DNA of 50,026 nucleotides, taken from Saprospiraceae bacterium. GTDB lineage: Bacteria; Bacteroidota; Bacteroidia; Chitinophagales; Saprospiraceae. Positions within the stretch are counted from its first letter, which is position 1; every line of letters starts with the position of its first letter. The notes below the pieces were generated by a model. It was given only the letters and a program-made list of their open reading frames with translations, was not told the DNA's origin and made no database searches. The translations under genes were made by a program, and so were the position numbers. Where the stretch lies: contig JAHDIP010000013.1 of NCBI GenBank assembly GCA_020630735.1, positions 1-50,026 on the forward strand, in the 5' to 3' direction. Shown one piece after another: positions 9,470 to 18,901 of this stretch.

Positions 9470-9588
9470 TCGGTCAAAGACCGATTAATATTTTAATGGA
9501 GTTGCAAACTCCACTAAACATTTTTTCATAAAAATATTGCTTGCTGTAGTCTACGACTACCGCATCGTATAAATCGGTCTCCGACCGA
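9470..9588. repeat. Array of four short hairpins with 3-base loops
   Basis: The hairpins are TCGGTC-AAA-GACCGA (9470-9484), TGGAGTT-GCA-AACTCCA (9497-9513), GTAGTC-TAC-GACTAC (9546-9560) and TCGGTC-TCC-GACCGA (9574-9588). The first and last have the same stem but different loops, so the outer arms could also pair across the array. On the minus strand a CGATGC block precedes the third hairpin, as it does in the 2636-2700 array. It lies directly after the CHAT stop codon. No coding capacity. Confidence 0.6.
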
Positions 9589-9626
9589 ACAAGCCTTAAG
9601 CAAGTGAAATCATTTTTCTCCCATAC

Positions 9627-9665
9627 AAAAAAGCGCAACGATAAAATACCATTGCACTTTTTTTT
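9627..9665. terminator. Bidirectional intrinsic terminator
   Basis: A-run, then GCGCAA (9633-9638), a short loop region, and TTGCAC followed by eight T (9652-9665). The stem has one mismatch and is flanked by A on the left and T on the right, so it can terminate both the plus-strand CHAT operon and the minus-strand FN3 operon that converge here. Confidence 0.65.
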
Positions 9666-9693
9666 AAGACATGTTGGGGAATCGGTAATTAGG

Positions 9694-10809
9694 TTAATCT
9701 GTTTTCACAAATTTATGTGTTTTTACTTCTCCATTTGTAAATGTCAAATGAACAAAATACATTCCTTCAACAAGCGATTTCACATCTAATTGTAAGGTAC
9801 TTGAAGTAGCTTGCACTTCTTTAATTTGCTTACCATCTAAACTTGTAATACTTAAGCGTTCTACATCATTTCCGAAAAGTTCTATAGTCAATATATCTTT
9901 TACAGGATTTGGAAAAATGTTGATCGCTTGAGCATCTGTATTTAATCGTGCAATAGGTTCTTCACTTTCAAAGGACTGATCTAAAATAATAAACTGATCT
10001 TTAGCATTCCAGTTCGTCCATCCTAATGGGCACTTTGCTTTTAGTTTGTATTTATAAACTACATTTAGAGTCAAATTATTTAAGGTCACCGATGCCGCAT
10101 TTATAGTCATTTCAATCCAATCATTACCAACCGTTTTGTACTTTATTTTGTATTTCGTAGCCGAAGGTATTGGTGCCCATGTTAAGGTAGCAGAATTTGC
10201 CATAGTCGTAACCGTTCCTGCACTCGGAATATCACACAAATTATTAGGTGTCGTAAAAGCATTTAAGGCAGACCAAACTGCATTCAGATTTGTACAAACG
10301 GTTTTGACATTAAACTCATATTTGGTTGCAGGTTGTAAGCCATCTAAGAACCGAACATTTGCAGGTGCATTTACTTCTGTCCAAGGGTTACCTGATCCTT
10401 GAATACGATAGCGCACTTTGTACTTCGTTGCTTCTGGTACAGCCACCCATTCTAGCTTTACTATTTTTCCACCTAGTGGGGTAGCTTTTATATTAAGCGG
10501 CACATCACAAACATCAGCTGTACAATCTTCTATCTTAGCCAATAAGGTAGCATTTTCATTTACGGTTAAACCATTCATCAATAAAATACCTTCACCCGAT
10601 TTCATGACAACCGTCGAACCACCTTGAATGGCATTGGAAGCTTCGATCTCTTGGGTCGTTTGGTAATTGGCATCTGTTTCTTGTAGATCATCGTCAGGCG
10701 AAACTAGTATGATCAGCTCTTCCTGACATTCTCCTGTTTGTGCCATCCCCATAAAAGGGACAGATAATAGCAGGAGAAAATTTAGAATTATATTATACTT
10801 TTTCATCAT
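9694..10809 (-). CDS. Secreted protein with two fibronectin III domains and T9SS type A sorting domain
   Basis: 371 aa. The signal peptide covers about residues 1-23 (MMKKYNIILNFLLLLSVPFM). A short N-terminal beta region follows (QGGSTVVMKSGEGILLMNGL, the style often seen before FN3 domains in Bacteroidota surface proteins). Two FN3 domains follow, near 102-190 (VKLEWVAVPEATKYKVRYRI, LQPATKYEFNVKTVC) and 192-275 (ATLTWAPIPSATKYKIKYKT). The C-terminal ~80 residues are a type A sorting domain (NIFPNPVKDILTIEL, GMYFVHLTF, ending KFVKTD). It begins 45 bases after the stop of the upstream gene on the same strand, so the two form an operon ending at the terminator near 9627-9665. No enzymatic domain; a matrix or adhesion role is inferred. 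Confidence 0.85.
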   Translation of the reverse strand: MMKKYNIILNFLLLLSVPFMGMAQTGECQEELIILVSPDDDLQETDANYQTTQEIEASNAIQGGSTVVMKSGEGILLMNGLTVNENATLLAKIEDCTADVCDVPLNIKATPLGGKIVKLEWVAVPEATKYKVRYRIQGSGNPWTEVNAPANVRFLDGLQPATKYEFNVKTVCTNLNAVWSALNAFTTPNNLCDIPSAGTVTTMANSATLTWAPIPSATKYKIKYKTVGNDWIEMTINAASVTLNNLTLNVVYKYKLKAKCPLGWTNWNAKDQFIILDQSFESEEPIARLNTDAQAINIFPNPVKDILTIELFGNDVERLSITSLDGKQIKEVQATSSTLQLDVKSLVEGMYFVHLTFTNGEVKTHKFVKTD

Positions 10810-10854
10810 TTATTTTTTAAAGCTTTAAAGAATTTTTTCAAGACTAAACGTCTA

Positions 10855-12294
10855 TTATTTACCTTGAATTAACTTACTTTTCAATTCAGCATTTTCTGCT
10901 TTCAAGGATTTTACTTCTTTATTAAGCTCAATAAGATGTAAGTATATTTCTTCTATTTTCTCTTGTTGGTTACGCGTCATTTCGCCCAATTCAATTCCGC
11001 CAGCTTCTTCGATAGTAACTGCTGAAGGTGTATTGTGTAAGTGTCCTTTTTCTTGAATATGCGTTTCCACTTCTTCTAAAGAAGTCAGTGTATAATCTTC
11101 TTCAAAAACATAATCGCACCAAGCCGTATTATTGATAAATAATTCTTTACCTAAAATACCTCCATCAACAATTAGACGATAAGTAGTTGTCGTTGGAATA
11201 ATAGCAGGAGCTAAGTTAGAACAACCAATACCTACTCTATCCGTTACGTTTACATCTCCTACAAAATAACCAGCCCATTGACCATTGAATAAAGCAGATG
11301 GAGAAGTTATAGCATCTGTACTACCAAAGACTGCAGCACCTCTATTCGAGCCTGTCAAATTTCCATAAACAGCATAATTAATATCTGCATTTCCGGCAAT
11401 ACCTGATACACCATATGCTCTACCATCCGAAGAAGGCGTAGCTGTAGTAGCACTACCTCGTACACCATATGCATAACCATAACCCGATTCAGTCACACCT
11501 TGTACACCTGTAGAGCTTCCTCCAAAATTAGTAGGTATAGCAGACTCACCTAATACTGCTGCATTTCCACTAGTAGTTCCATCTGTATAAGCATAAACTG
11601 TATGTATACTATTTCCATCTCCATTGACACTTAGAAGCGATTGAGGATTGGTAGTCGCAATACCAACGTTTTGACTAAAATGTCCTCGTCCATCAAAGTG
11701 ACCAGCCCAAGTATCTGTTCCTTTAATTTCATCAACACCTACTACAGCCGACACGACTCCATTGGTTGGATAGTTTGTAATGTTTCCTCTTAACGAACTA
11801 TAAGAACCTGCTATCGTATAAGTACCTGTTGTAGGATTGACTAAAGGATCAAGAATATTAACTGAAAAACTTCCTCCTATTGCTGATGAAGCGGTTGTAT
11901 TATCGAAGACATTTAATAAACTAATACTATCGGCTTGTCCTACTACTCCATAAAAACCACTACCTGCATTGTATTTAGAAAGGTAACTTAAAGATCCTCT
12001 TGTAAGACCAATACCAGTTGCTGGACCACCGCCACCATCGGCAGTACTTGTTGCTGTAACAGCTGTTGAGTTACCGTAGTCTACATTTTGGCTATTTACT
12101 TCTAATTCATTCCATGCATTTAGTGTATTTCGAGTGAGGTTACTATTATCTATAATGATGTTATTGTCAACGCCTGTCTGATTTAAAACACCTGAAGTAG
12201 CATTAGGTACTTGGATTTGTGCTTGTGTAAAATTTATTGCACCAATTGTTAATAAACAAAGAAAAAGAGCTTTAAGACTTTTTGAAAAATTCAT
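10855..12294 (-). CDS. Secreted TMF/tail-fibre-like protein with C-terminal coiled coil
   Basis: 479 aa with signal peptide (about 1-25, SLKALFLCLLTIGAINFTQA). The long central part is Gly/Ser/Ala-rich with repeated pieces such as AVLGES, GVQGVTESG, YGVRGSATT, YAVYGNLTG and AAVFGST, as in trimeric fibre or 'TMF family' proteins of Bacteroidota. The C-terminal ~105 residues hold a conserved block (CDYVFEEDYTLTSLEEVETH, GHLHNTPSA, GIELGEM) followed by a heptad coiled coil (IEEIYLHLIELNKEVKSLKA). I see no T9SS sorting domain, so export beyond the periplasm is not explained. It is first in a two-gene operon with the FN3 protein. A promoter-like motif matching the one beside the sigma gene lies about 95 bases upstream. 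Confidence 0.75.
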   Translation of the reverse strand: MNFSKSLKALFLCLLTIGAINFTQAQIQVPNATSGVLNQTGVDNNIIIDNSNLTRNTLNAWNELEVNSQNVDYGNSTAVTATSTADGGGGPATGIGLTRGSLSYLSKYNAGSGFYGVVGQADSISLLNVFDNTTASSAIGGSFSVNILDPLVNPTTGTYTIAGSYSSLRGNITNYPTNGVVSAVVGVDEIKGTDTWAGHFDGRGHFSQNVGIATTNPQSLLSVNGDGNSIHTVYAYTDGTTSGNAAVLGESAIPTNFGGSSTGVQGVTESGYGYAYGVRGSATTATPSSDGRAYGVSGIAGNADINYAVYGNLTGSNRGAAVFGSTDAITSPSALFNGQWAGYFVGDVNVTDRVGIGCSNLAPAIIPTTTTYRLIVDGGILGKELFINNTAWCDYVFEEDYTLTSLEEVETHIQEKGHLHNTPSAVTIEEAGGIELGEMTRNQQEKIEEIYLHLIELNKEVKSLKAENAELKSKLIQGK

Positions 12295-12386
12295 AATTTT
12301 TGATTTAATGGTAAATGTTAGCTTACTCTGTTTTAGATATTATCTAAGGCTTTTCAGTAACCGCCTGTTATGTGCACATTTACCCT

Positions 12387-12415
12387 TATATCGGAGTGAA
12401 ATAAAAATCTTACCC
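12387..12415 (-). promoter_or_regulatory. Candidate ECF promoter for the TMF/FN3 operon
   Basis: On the minus strand GGGTAAGATTT (12415-12405) is followed after a 16-base spacer by CGATATA (12393-12387) and then AGGGTAAA. It matches the 4207-4236 motif in both blocks and nearly in spacing. It points toward the gene starting at 12294, giving a leader of about 85 bases. Just downstream is ACATAACAG; the same nine bases appear inside the spacer of the other copy, which suggests overlapping half-sites. Confidence 0.5.
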
Positions 12416-12441
12416 TCTGCTTACTTTTTTTTCAAAAAAAA

Positions 12442-12652
12442 GGATTCTTTGACAGTTTTTGCATTTTAGATAAGGCATCTACTTTTTAGCGTTTAGTATC
12501 CTGCAAAAGATGCCGTTAAAAACGGCGCAAATATTGGGTCATTGGCTTAAGCTTGTGCCTGTGGCACAAAGAGTGCTGTTTTTAAAACTACGACCAGCGA
12601 CTTTATCTTTTGGGTTGGATTTTTCTTTTTTTGCAAAAATTGTCAAAGAACC
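12442..12652. mobile_element. 211-bp inverted-repeat element with internal hairpins
   Basis: The left end starts GGATTCTTTGACAG (12442) and continues to TTTTTGCA (12463). The right end, read from 12652 on the minus strand, is GGTTCTTTGACAA and continues to TTTTTGCA (12632). The ends agree except for one inserted base and one substitution over about 21 bases. The interior holds GCCGTT-AAA-AACGGC (12512-12526) and TTGTGCC-TGT-GGCACAA (12553-12569). The segment 12498-12530 is closely related to the minus strand of the 2636-2700 array. No credible gene lies inside. With its flanks it fills the 517-base gap between 12294 and 12812. Confidence 0.5.
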
Positions 12653-12687
12653 AAAAAAAAGTTCTGCACGCCGAAGCGTACAGAACT
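12653..12687 (-). terminator. Intrinsic terminator with UUCG loop
   Basis: On the minus strand AGTTCTG-T-ACGC, loop TTCG, GCGT-G-CAGAACT, then eight T. The stem is 11 pairs with one internal mismatch and a stable tetraloop. It lies about 125 bases after the stop of the 2006-aa gene and should end its transcript. Confidence 0.85.
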
Positions 12688-12811
12688 CAAGTATCTCAAA
12701 AACTAAAAGCGTCCGAATTAAAGGGAAGTATGAATTCAATAGCTACAAACGTTTTCTTCGTTTCATACTTCCGATTTTTTGTGATAAACTGGATAAGTTA
12801 CATCTAATGAA

Positions 12812-15800
12812 TTACCTATTTACAATCATCTTTTTGGATGCTACAAAATCCAGCGTTTTCACTTGGTAAAAATAGATGCCTGCCGAAGGCAAATCTGCCA
12901 TTCGAATCTCGACTCTATTTATTCCTTGGTTATAATTTTTTTCTTGTCGATAAACTTCTTTTCCTGATACATCAAAAATACTAATGATAGCTTTTTGCTG
13001 TTGAGGCAATGAAAAATTTATCGTCGTTATTTCTGTAAAAGGATTTGGTGTATTTTGAAATAACTCAAAGTCCATTTCTTCTAATTGATCTATACTAACT
13101 GTTGAATTTCTAAACGCTAATTTTACATCTAGTGTTTGATTAAACTTATGCGCTTCAGTTTGTATACGGTTGGCACCTAAGCTTAACACCTCACTTAGTA
13201 GGTTGCCACTTACTAATGTTTCAAAACGGAAACTAAATAATACGGCATCATCTTCTACGCTCAAACCTTCGTTTATTCCACTCGGATTTATCCAAAGTGT
13301 AGGAAGTGTTCCTTTTTCTAAAAAGTTGAAGCCAAAATTATTTTCCGATAGGCTTGGTAATACACCAGGAATTACTTCGACTAAATCAAGTATCGTTTCA
13401 TCAAAATGAAGTTCGAGTTGGTAACCCATGATGTTTTGAAAATCACTTGCTCTAAAATCAACGACCATTTCTTCGCCTTCAATTAGCGTTTGATCTGCTA
13501 CAATTAGTTCAAGTTCTTCTGTATTAGCAGGTCGGAAGTTAACATCAGCATTGAGATTGATATCACCTATTTTTATTCCAATAAAATCTTGATTAATGAC
13601 ACTTACATTTAAAGAATTATAAGTAATCGTTTCAGGAAACGGCTCTGCAAAAGGATCAGATGGATCAGGAAAATCATGCGCCGCAGGAACGAATCGCCAA
13701 GAGTCATTATTCGGAAAAGTATCTACACGACCAAGAACTAAATCTTGAATTTTCACTAAATCAAATGTCGTTACTGTTTCAGAATGATTGACATCCGCCG
13801 CAATAATTTTATAAGGAGAATCTAAAGGCGTAATCAATAAAATATGTTGTTGAATAGCTAAAATATCTGTTACAGAAATACCATTTGCATAGATACCATC
13901 ACTACTTGGATCAAGTGTATAATCAGCACCTGCTGCCATATCATTCAAGGCATAACTACCATCTGTTATCGTATTAACTGTTGGCATATTTGTACATTCA
14001 ACATTGACATTCGGAATGGCAACATCATTTTCTTTGTATACCGATCCCGAAGCACCAACTGTTGCATTTGCCTGAATTAGACAAACCGTTCCAACATTTA
14101 AGGTAGCAGGTACTTCTTCTTCTGTACCGTCGATTTCTTGTACCACACTAACAGGGGTAGGTGTTCCATCAATTGTAATCGTCGTACAATCGCCAGGATT
14201 TCCGTTGAGCTGTAGTTGTAAATTAAACAATACTGTTCCATCAGCAAGATCTACACCTGCTACACTATTATCAATCCATGCTACTGTTGTTACATCGTCA
14301 TTTATAAAAAAATTGCCCGCTGCTAAATCAGAAATAGCAAAGTCACTAACTCCAAGAATCGTTGCTACAGTAGGATCATCAACATGAATCGAATAAGCAA
14401 AACCAAGTACATCTGTAAAGTTTGCAACCGTCACTGGCAATAAAATCGTTTCTCCCCCCACACCATCTAAACTTTCGACATTAAAGGTAATTTGAAAAGC
14501 ACTAAGATCTATTACGGTGATGGATTCGCAATGTGTATCAGAACCACAAGTGTTATTTACGGTCAGGCAAACTTCAAACGTACCTTCCTCGCTATAGGTA
14601 TAAGAAGGGTTAGGTGTAGGCATCGTATTACCATCTCCAAAATCCCAACTGTATGTTGAGCCACCGATAGACATATTAGAAAAACTTACGTTTAATCCAT
14701 CAACGTCGTAGGCATAAATTGCCTCTGGCAATCCACCACTATTCTCAATCGCTACAGCTACTGTTGCTGTACAATTATTACTATCTGTTACCGTCACCGT
14801 ATATTCTCCAGAAGTCAAGTTGATAAAGGTAGGATTGGCATTTGGACCATCTCCAATATCATAAGTATAAGGTGCTGCACCATCTATTGCTTCTACAGTA
14901 ACGGTACCATTATTTTGACCACAAGTAGCATCGTTTATATTCGTTACACTTAAACTTGGACTAGGTGTTCCTTCTATTGCTATACTTTCTATTGCAGTAC
15001 AATCATTAGCATCTGTTACTGTTACAACATAATTTCCTACATCAAGATTTGAAAACAATCCTGAACTGACACTGCCATTTCCGATATCGTAACTATAAGG
15101 TGTTTGTCCTCCTGAAGCTATTACTTCAAACGAACCATTCATTTGATCGCAGCCCACTTCAGTAATAGTTGAAACACTAAGTGATACTCCTCCTGTAGCA
15201 TTGATAATGATTTCTTCTGTATTCGTACAAGCATTTCCATCTCTTACCGTTACAGTGTAGGTTCCTGCTGATAAGTTATCAAAGGTTGTATTAGAGGTAG
15301 GACCGTTGCCTATGTCAAAAGTATAAGGAACTAACCCTCCTGTTGCACTCACCGTAAATGATCCATTCGCCACTCCACAAGTAGCATCATTTTCAGAAAT
15401 GATAACAAGTGAAGGACCAGAGCTAAAAACCAAGGTGATTGATTCTGTTGATGTACAATTATTAGCATCTGTTACGATTATTTCATATACACCACCAATC
15501 AAATTGTCGAAAGTCGTATTCGATACAGGACCATTTCCGATATCAAAAGTATAAGGCGCAAGACCTCCTATTGCACCCACCGTAAACGAACCATTCGCAT
15601 CTCCACAAGTAGGCTCCATGACATTTGTAATAGAAACAGAGAAAGCACCTTCATCTGTTATCGTTATGATTTCACTTGATGAACAATCATTTGCATCTGT
15701 AACGGTAAGGTTGTAGACACCTGCACTTAAGTCAGAAAAAGAAGGATTAGTTGTTGCTCCATTTCCAATATCATAAGCATAAGGACTAGCTCCACCAGTA

Positions 15801-18800
15801 ACAGTTACATCAAACGAACCGTTTCCATTTCCGCAAGTTTCATTGACGACAGTACTAACGACAATACTTGGACCTTGACCATTATCACTAATGACGACTT
15901 GTTGTTCATTTGTACAAGCATTTGCATCTGTTACTACAATAGTATACACTCCTGCTAATAAATTAGAAAAACTAGGCGTTGAAGTAGGACCATTGCCAAT
16001 GTTAAAGGTATAAGGAGCTGAACCGCCAGATACTAAAAGCGAAAAACCACCATTTGCTTGTCCACAAGTTGTATTGCTAATGTTAAAAACACCGACTGTA
16101 GGACCAGTATTACTATTTAAGCCAAGTGATAAAGCTGCTGTACATGCATTAGCATCGGTTACGGTTACACTATAAGCCCCTGCCGTAAGATTTGAAAATG
16201 TAGAGGAAGCTGTTGGTCCATTTCCAATATCATATGAATAAGGAGCCTCGCCTCCAGTAGCATTGATCATAAATGAGCCTGTACCAGACTGGTTACAATC
16301 ATCATTAAAAAGAGTACCAACAGTAAGTGTAATACTCGACGTTGATCCAATTATAAAGTCTTCTGTCGTAGTACAGTTATTCCCATCAGTTACTGTTACA
16401 GTATAATTTCCTGCACTTAAGTTTGTTAAAATCGGATTGTTCAATATGCCATTTCCATAGTCAAAAGAGTATGGGAAATTTCCACCAGTAGTACTAATCG
16501 TCGCACTACCATTTGATTGGCCACAAGTCGCATTAGTAACAGTACTGTTTGCTAAAAAGTTATCACAACTCGCTGGGATCAAAGCACAGTTTGAAAAAGG
16601 TGAAGTATTATTAAATACATCTGTTACCGTTGCACTAATCGATTCACCACCCGTTAATAAAATACCATTTGCAAAAGGAGCATTTAATATCCAGGTGCCA
16701 CCACTTACTGTAGCAGTACCTAGAAATGTTTTTCCTTGGCAAGGTGCTGTTGTACATGTAGATGCATCGTTTACAAAAACTTCTACAATGATACCTGAAT
16801 TAGCTTGCCCACTTATGCTACTTGTTGTAGCAGCTCCAATCAACGGTGCTACAATATTACTATTGGCATCTGACAATAATTCTATGGGTAGTAAGGAATT
16901 ACAATAGATAGAGTTTTGTTGGATACGGCAACCACTTGAGCTACTACCAATACTGATTGCTTCTTCATTATAGGCAATGATATTTGCTTCGCCTGCTGCT
17001 GCACCACCAATCAAATTATTATCTCCACCATTTCGAACTAAGACCCCACTTGATTCATTACCCGCAGTACTTGTTTGACTATAATTAGTTCCAATATAAT
17101 TTCCTTGAACAACACAATTAGCAGAGCCAGACTTTAAGACTACTGCGCAGCCATTCCAAGGTCCTGTATCTGGTGCATCTGGAAAATAATCTTGTTCAGC
17201 ACCATTATTATAAATTACATTTCCTTTATTAGGAGCACCAATAATTCCATAATCGGCATTGGTAAAATCTATTCCATCATCTGGAAAATTTACAATTTCC
17301 AAGCCATAGACTTCACAATAGTCTGCACGAACCCAAAGTGCATTATTAGGAGCCGTCCAGTTTTTATACTGACCATCCAATATGATTTGAGGACTAAAAT
17401 TTCCTCCATTACCAAAACCTGGTTGAGTAGTAGCATCAATAATCGTATACGCATCATCTACTGATGGCAAGGCTAAATCAGTAATAGACCCTACATTGAT
17501 TTGATGAGGTGAGACACCAGAAATATCAAATTTAATGGTATTCGGTCCAACAGTATTATTAGCACATTTGATGGCATCACGCAATGAGCCAACACCGTCA
17601 TCATTTGTATTGGTTACCCATATAGTGCCATCTGTATCTGCACAAGAAGTTGGATCAACAACGATTGTACAGATAGCGAAATCCGATGTATTATTGCTCG
17701 CATCGATTGCTAGAGCAGTGATCAACTCACCACCTGAAAGCGGAATAGCACTCGTAGTCGGATCAAATGTCCAAGCACCAGCATTTACAGAAGCAGTTCC
17801 TAAATAAAATTTTCCTTGGCAAGGAGCATTTACACAACCACTGTCATTATTTAAGTATAGTTCGACACTAGTTGCATTTGTAGCTTGACCATTTATATCT
17901 GAAAGGAGAGCAGTAGAAATAGTTGGTGCTTGTAGACTACTATTTGCAGCATTGAGCAACACAACTCCAGCAATCGAATTGCAGTAAATTGTATTTTGTT
18001 GAATCAAACAAGAATAAGAATTATCAACCCGTACACCTGTTTCGTTGAACGCAAGAATATTTGCTTCACCTGGAAGTGCACCTCCTACTTCATTAAAATT
18101 ACTACCTGTACGAACAAGTACTCCTGCCGATTCATTACCATCACTATTACTAAAAGAATAATTAGTGCCTACTATGTTTCCCTTTACTTGACAATAACTT
18201 GAGCCATTTCTTAAAACAATCGCACAACCATTCCAAGAATTACCATTCGTCGGGTCATCAGGAAAAGAATCCTGAACCCACCCATTATTATATAAAACAT
18301 TTCCTTTCCCAATATCTCCAATAATGGCGTAGTCTCCACCACGCACATCAATTCCATCATCTGGAAAATTTGTAATTTCTAAACCATAAACCTCACAATT
18401 ATCTGCACGAATAAAAATTGCATTTATCGGTTCTGTCCAATTATGAAACTGACCATCTAAAATAATTTGAGGATTAAAACCATTGACTCCAAAACCTGCT
18501 TGTGTAGTTCCGTCTATAATAGTTTCGGCATCAAGAATAGTAGGCAAGGGATCGCCGCTTTGGCTTCCCACAGGAATAGTATGAGGTCCTGTACCAGAAA
18601 TATTAAATTTGATCGTATTGAGACCAACAGTTGTATTCGCACAATCTATAGCATCACGAAGCGAACCCGCTCCTATATCATTGGTATTAGTGACCCATAT
18701 GGTGCCATCCGTTGCTGCACAGTTTTGACCGTATGTTACTACTTGGGTAAATAGCAAACATATGACTATAAGCAATTGGTGAGTAGCTTTTATCATGTTT

Positions 18801-18832
18801 TTGAGCATTGACGCCGAATGAATTGTATTCAT
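12812..18832 (-). CDS. Giant surface protein: two beta-helix regions, eight SprB repeats, PKD, cohesin, dockerin, T9SS type A
   Basis: 2006 aa; in-frame ATGs at residues 9 and 13 also fit, the latter putting the signal peptide (IKATHQLLIVICLLF) at the very start. Two related ~360-residue parallel beta-helix regions follow (about 40-755), each opening IWVTNTND and GSLRDAI-CAN and containing GLEI-NFPDDGID. Eight SprB-type repeats of ~67 residues follow (about 758-1371; TCG--NGSF, APYTFDIGNG, TVTDANNCT), then a PKD domain (about 1380-1455, YSWDFGDGNT). A cohesin-like domain spans about 1459-1590, a regulatory beta-sandwich about 1600-1650, and a dockerin-like EF-hand pair about 1650-1690 (GISVTDILAIQQHIL; DVNHSETVTTFD). 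Next come the SWRFV linker, a second cohesin-like domain (about 1778-1882) and a type A sorting domain (NTPNPF, ending KKMIVNR). Adhesin or matrix role inferred. Confidence 0.85.
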   Translation of the reverse strand: MNTIHSASMLKNMIKATHQLLIVICLLFTQVVTYGQNCAATDGTIWVTNTNDIGAGSLRDAIDCANTTVGLNTIKFNISGTGPHTIPVGSQSGDPLPTILDAETIIDGTTQAGFGVNGFNPQIILDGQFHNWTEPINAIFIRADNCEVYGLEITNFPDDGIDVRGGDYAIIGDIGKGNVLYNNGWVQDSFPDDPTNGNSWNGCAIVLRNGSSYCQVKGNIVGTNYSFSNSDGNESAGVLVRTGSNFNEVGGALPGEANILAFNETGVRVDNSYSCLIQQNTIYCNSIAGVVLLNAANSSLQAPTISTALLSDINGQATNATSVELYLNNDSGCVNAPCQGKFYLGTASVNAGAWTFDPTTSAIPLSGGELITALAIDASNNTSDFAICTIVVDPTSCADTDGTIWVTNTNDDGVGSLRDAIKCANNTVGPNTIKFDISGVSPHQINVGSITDLALPSVDDAYTIIDATTQPGFGNGGNFSPQIILDGQYKNWTAPNNALWVRADYCEVYGLEIVNFPDDGIDFTNADYGIIGAPNKGNVIYNNGAEQDYFPDAPDTGPWNGCAVVLKSGSANCVVQGNYIGTNYSQTSTAGNESSGVLVRNGGDNNLIGGAAAGEANIIAYNEEAISIGSSSSGCRIQQNSIYCNSLLPIELLSDANSNIVAPLIGAATTSSISGQANSGIIVEVFVNDASTCTTAPCQGKTFLGTATVSGGTWILNAPFANGILLTGGESISATVTDVFNNTSPFSNCALIPASCDNFLANSTVTNATCGQSNGSATISTTGGNFPYSFDYGNGILNNPILTNLSAGNYTVTVTDGNNCTTTEDFIIGSTSSITLTVGTLFNDDCNQSGTGSFMINATGGEAPYSYDIGNGPTASSTFSNLTAGAYSVTVTDANACTAALSLGLNSNTGPTVGVFNISNTTCGQANGGFSLLVSGGSAPYTFNIGNGPTSTPSFSNLLAGVYTIVVTDANACTNEQQVVISDNGQGPSIVVSTVVNETCGNGNGSFDVTVTGGASPYAYDIGNGATTNPSFSDLSAGVYNLTVTDANDCSSSEIITITDEGAFSVSITNVMEPTCGDANGSFTVGAIGGLAPYTFDIGNGPVSNTTFDNLIGGVYEIIVTDANNCTSTESITLVFSSGPSLVIISENDATCGVANGSFTVSATGGLVPYTFDIGNGPTSNTTFDNLSAGTYTVTVRDGNACTNTEEIIINATGGVSLSVSTITEVGCDQMNGSFEVIASGGQTPYSYDIGNGSVSSGLFSNLDVGNYVVTVTDANDCTAIESIAIEGTPSPSLSVTNINDATCGQNNGTVTVEAIDGAAPYTYDIGDGPNANPTFINLTSGEYTVTVTDSNNCTATVAVAIENSGGLPEAIYAYDVDGLNVSFSNMSIGGSTYSWDFGDGNTMPTPNPSYTYSEEGTFEVCLTVNNTCGSDTHCESITVIDLSAFQITFNVESLDGVGGETILLPVTVANFTDVLGFAYSIHVDDPTVATILGVSDFAISDLAAGNFFINDDVTTVAWIDNSVAGVDLADGTVLFNLQLQLNGNPGDCTTITIDGTPTPVSVVQEIDGTEEEVPATLNVGTVCLIQANATVGASGSVYKENDVAIPNVNVECTNMPTVNTITDGSYALNDMAAGADYTLDPSSDGIYANGISVTDILAIQQHILLITPLDSPYKIIAADVNHSETVTTFDLVKIQDLVLGRVDTFPNNDSWRFVPAAHDFPDPSDPFAEPFPETITYNSLNVSVINQDFIGIKIGDINLNADVNFRPANTEELELIVADQTLIEGEEMVVDFRASDFQNIMGYQLELHFDETILDLVEVIPGVLPSLSENNFGFNFLEKGTLPTLWINPSGINEGLSVEDDAVLFSFRFETLVSGNLLSEVLSLGANRIQTEAHKFNQTLDVKLAFRNSTVSIDQLEEMDFELFQNTPNPFTEITTINFSLPQQQKAIISIFDVSGKEVYRQEKNYNQGINRVEIRMADLPSAGIYFYQVKTLDFVASKKMIVNR

Positions 18833-18901
18833 CCGTTTATACTTTATTCTGTCAAGAATAAGTATAATATGTTCTGAATTAAAATGGAATTAACATCAAT
18901 A

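Noticed and set aside
12510-12869. Plus-strand open frame of 119 codons across the 211-bp element
   Set aside because: It runs through inverted-repeat ends, hairpins, a terminator and the end of a real gene on the other strand; its composition is that of translated repeat DNA.
12812-18832. Cellulosome scaffold because of cohesin and dockerin domains
   Set aside because: No glycoside hydrolase or carbohydrate-binding module is nearby, and cohesin and dockerin are on the same chains; a surface-assembly role fits better.
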